Part shown: positions 5,189 through 5,403 of the stretch, in pieces
Layout: every line of letters begins with the position of its first letter
How positions within the stretch are numbered: position 1 is the stretch's first letter
Origin: Peptococcaceae bacterium UBA4997
Lineage (GTDB): Bacteria; Bacillota; Dehalobacteriia; UBA4068; UBA4997
NCBI GenBank assembly: GCA_002398485.1
Contig: DGYV01000050.1
Location: 1 to 5,403 of the forward strand
Length of the DNA: 5,403 nucleotides
Direction: 5' to 3'
Made by a program: the position numbers and the translations under genes
The notes under the pieces: model-generated
Told to the model about the DNA's origin: nothing
The model's input: the letters and a program-made list of their open reading frames with translations, nothing else
Databases searched by the model: none

Positions 5189-5403
5189 CTACACCAACCC
5201 TAAATACTTCTCAAAGAATAACATTAGTTTTTCGATAATTCCTTGCTTTTTCGCGGCTCTGCCTCCGCCAAAGCGAGATACAGGTGGCATGATTTTATCA
5301 ATGGCTGTACCGGTTGTTTTAAGTATCCCATCTCGGAAAGCATTGTCGATGAAACGGCGGGCTTCTTCAGGCTTTAATTTTTCTTCTTTTTTAATTGCTG
5401 AAA
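5189..5403 (-). CDS. hsdR: Type I restriction enzyme R subunit, C-terminal end (partial)
   Basis: The frame is open from the right edge to a TAG at 5189-5191, giving the last 70 residues. The rest of the gene, normally around 1000 codons, is outside the window. The peptide contains KPEEARRFIDNAFRDG (10-25), LKTTGTAIDKIMPPVSRFGG (27-46) and KKQGIIEKLMLFFEKYLGLV (51-70). I recognise this as the conserved C-terminus of HsdR of EcoR124-like type I restriction enzymes. In the enzyme this region contacts the modification complex, while the nuclease and translocase motifs are further upstream and not visible. HsdR cuts unmodified foreign DNA together with HsdM and HsdS, whose genes would be expected beyond the right edge. 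The two genes that follow point the same way, the first only 67 bases on. Confidence 0.85.
   Translation of the reverse strand, partial: SAIKKEEKLKPEEARRFIDNAFRDGILKTTGTAIDKIMPPVSRFGGGRAAKKQGIIEKLMLFFEKYLGLV

Overview
The window looks like a piece of chromosome from an AT-rich Gram-positive-type bacterium of the Bacillota (Firmicutes), possibly Clostridia or Negativicutes. The reasons are the low-GC coding sequence, strong purine-rich Shine-Dalgarno sites (AGGAGG, AAGGAGG), hairpin-plus-U-tract terminators, and a long-form DUF815 ATPase. The lineage is an inference from gene content. No marker that would settle the genus is complete here.

Left part (1-2464 and onward to 3447). The window opens inside tyrS (tyrosyl-tRNA synthetase, + strand), of which only the C-terminal third with the S4 domain is present; a clear terminator follows it. 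Facing it is a minus-strand gene string read right to left: an EamA/DMT-type membrane transporter (2509-3429), a DUF815 AAA+ ATPase (1280-2464), and the remains of a CynX/NimT-type MFS transporter (658-1216). The MFS gene carries two single-base frameshifts in A-runs and lacks the middle of the protein. The transporter at the head of this string has a recognisable sigma-A-type promoter whose -10 box lies inside a perfect 18-bp palindrome, probably an operator. A palindromic repeat with TGTCATTCTGA ends sits where tyrS and the MFS remnant converge.

Middle (3464-4178). A divergently transcribed gene encodes a small four-helix membrane protein resembling the TIGR04086/YrzE type. A strong bidirectional terminator (4118-4172) follows and separates this part from the right-hand block.

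Right part (4179-5403, all minus strand, read right to left). This appears to be the end of a defence island. It holds the C-terminal 70 codons of a type I restriction enzyme R subunit (hsdR, running off the window), then a three-helix membrane protein of the type annotated as RipA family octameric membrane protein (8xMP), then a stand-alone TIR-like protein of the ThsB/MTH538 (DUF1863) type. The last two genes look like a two-component module, TIR enzyme plus membrane partner. They resemble Thoeris in logic but lack any SIR2, SLOG or Macro effector. The module is the best candidate in the window for an undescribed immune system; its function is inferred, not shown.
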